DNA of 6,688 nt from positions 1-6,688 of the forward strand of contig JAEYPM010000096.1 in the NCBI GenBank assembly GCA_023410675.1. The letters run 5' to 3'. Source of the DNA: Bacillota bacterium (GTDB lineage: Bacteria > Bacillota > Clostridia > Lachnospirales > Cellulosilyticaceae). A program made the translations under genes and the position numbers. Each line of letters opens with the position of its first letter. Within the stretch, counting starts at the first letter, position 1. Positions 5,942-6,688 of the stretch are shown one piece after another. A model generated the notes under the pieces. It worked only from the letters and a program-made list of their open reading frames with translations. It had not been told where the DNA came from and searched no databases.

Positions 5942-6688
5942 TTAGTATTCCATTTGGCGATAATATCTTCTTGTTGATAGTGGGTGGTTTCTCTCATGTT
6001 CTAAGTGGCAGCTTAGTCTTTCCAAAATAGAATAAATAACAAGTGGTGATAAAATCTTTCTAAACTCAGGGTCAAATGGGAGTTCTACTTCCTTTGTATC
6101 AAATATATTGATCACATCAGTAACTTTTTTAGAGAAGTTAAGCACCCTGTCCATCAAAGGTCTTGTTTCATCTTCCCCATATAATAAGATAAGGCTTGTA
6201 TCTTTTTCTACTAATTCCAATGTTCCATGGAAGTACTCTGCTGCATGAATAGATTTTGTTTTGATCCACTGCATTTCTTCTAGGATACACATTGCATAGT
6301 CATAAGCTTCGCCCCAAAGCATGCCTGATCCAATTACCATGTGGTAATCTGTTTCTTTATGTTCCTTTGCCATTTCTTTGCATCGATCTTCATAAAACTC
6401 TTTGGCTTTAATTAAGGCTGGTGCTATTTTTTCATATTGTGCTATAAAGGTATCATACTTAGCAAACTGTCCTTTGTTTTTTAGTATCCTTGCTAAGAAT
6501 AAGATCATGTATGTATAAATGGCCTCACACAAACAATCATCTTCTGCAAAGCTAAATAACTTATAATCTGCGTATTCACATACTGGTGTGTTATCATTTG
6601 AAACATAAACAACAGTTCTTGCTCCTTGATCCTTACAGAACTTTGCTGCTTCTACGATCTCTTTTGTATTTCCACTTCTTGTTGAAAA
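5942..6688 (-). CDS. frlB: Fructosamine-6-phosphate deglycase (SIS domain), residues 89-336, cut by the right edge
   Basis: The open frame enters at 6688 and ends with TAA at 5942. It holds residues 89-336 of the protein that starts at 391; the TTG at 6532 is an internal leucine codon, not the start. Beginning with FSTRSGNT (SIS hallmark), it runs through the second SIS domain. By memory of Escherichia coli FrlB, several blocks match closely: AEYFHGTLELVE (about 239-250), LLYGEDETRP, and the tail RRYYRQMEY, where the E. coli protein ends in RRYYGGLVEY. The catalytic Glu and His known from Salmonella FraB (16 residues apart) correspond to E226 in LEEMQW and H242 in YFHG, with the same spacing. 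Length 336 fits the family (about 330-345). The product would release glucose 6-phosphate and the free amino acid. It precedes the kinase by 44 bases. A related glycated-amino-acid deglycase with another substrate (fructose-asparagine, glucoselysine) cannot be excluded. Confidence 0.9.
   Translation of the reverse strand, partial: FSTRSGNTKEIVEAAKFCKDQGARTVVYVSNDNTPVCEYADYKLFSFAEDDCLCEAIYTYMILFLARILKNKGQFAKYDTFIAQYEKIAPALIKAKEFYEDRCKEMAKEHKETDYHMVIGSGMLWGEAYDYAMCILEEMQWIKTKSIHAAEYFHGTLELVEKDTSLILLYGEDETRPLMDRVLNFSKKVTDVINIFDTKEVELPFDPEFRKILSPLVIYSILERLSCHLEHERNHPLSTRRYYRQMEY
6562..6688. repeat. Terminal direct repeat, right copy (127 bp)
   Basis: Second copy of bases 1-127, in the same orientation. 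Collapsing the two copies gives a circle of 6,561 bp and makes frlB continuous: GCA GAT TAT (10-2), then codon AAG built from base 1 plus 6561-6560, then TTA TTT AGC, with no frame change. Confidence 0.97.

Noticed and set aside
5942..6532. A separate 196-residue protein starting at TTG 6532
   Set aside because: The frame is open far upstream of 6532 with SIS-domain sequence, and it connects in frame to the ATG at 391 through the terminal repeat; the TTG is codon 141 of frlB.

Overview
The window is AT-rich, with every gene on the minus strand, purine-rich Shine-Dalgarno sequences about 8-10 bases from most starts, a lipoprotein-type solute-binding protein and sigma-A-like promoter hexamers. 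This points to a low-GC Firmicute, most likely an anaerobic gut or environmental Clostridia member (Lachnospirales-like). The taxonomy is inference from style, not from a marker gene.

All genes belong to one pathway: uptake and breakdown of Amadori products (fructosamines such as fructoselysine). In transcription order, from high to low coordinates with wrap-around, they are: an SIS-domain deglycase of the FrlB family (start at 391, running off the left edge and finishing at 5942 on the right side); a PfkB-family fructosamine 6-kinase of the FrlD family (4995-5897); a ribose/galactose-type ABC importer made of a double ATPase (3472-4959), a permease (2486-3472) and a lipoprotein binding protein (1432-2418); and an FrlC-type sugar epimerase (511-1356). 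The only intergenic stretch over 100 bases (392-510) holds a good promoter, a perfect 34-bp inverted repeat around its -10 box, and the frlB ribosome binding site. Apart from that there are only short gaps, one of which holds a strong hairpin (1377-1415).

How the genes would work together: the binding protein, permease and ATPase import the glycated amino acid; FrlC interconverts the C3 epimers (psicose and fructose forms); FrlD phosphorylates the sugar at C6; and FrlB splits the phosphorylated adduct into glucose 6-phosphate and the free amino acid.

The most unusual property is structural. Bases 1-127 are repeated exactly at 6562-6688. Joining the ends through this repeat gives a closed 6,561-bp circle and restores one uninterrupted 336-codon frlB across the join. 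The circle has no replication, partition, mobilisation, integrase, transposase or regulator gene. It is therefore either the assembly signature of a tandemly repeated (amplified) chromosomal operon or an excised operon circle, rather than an ordinary plasmid. The sequence alone cannot separate these.
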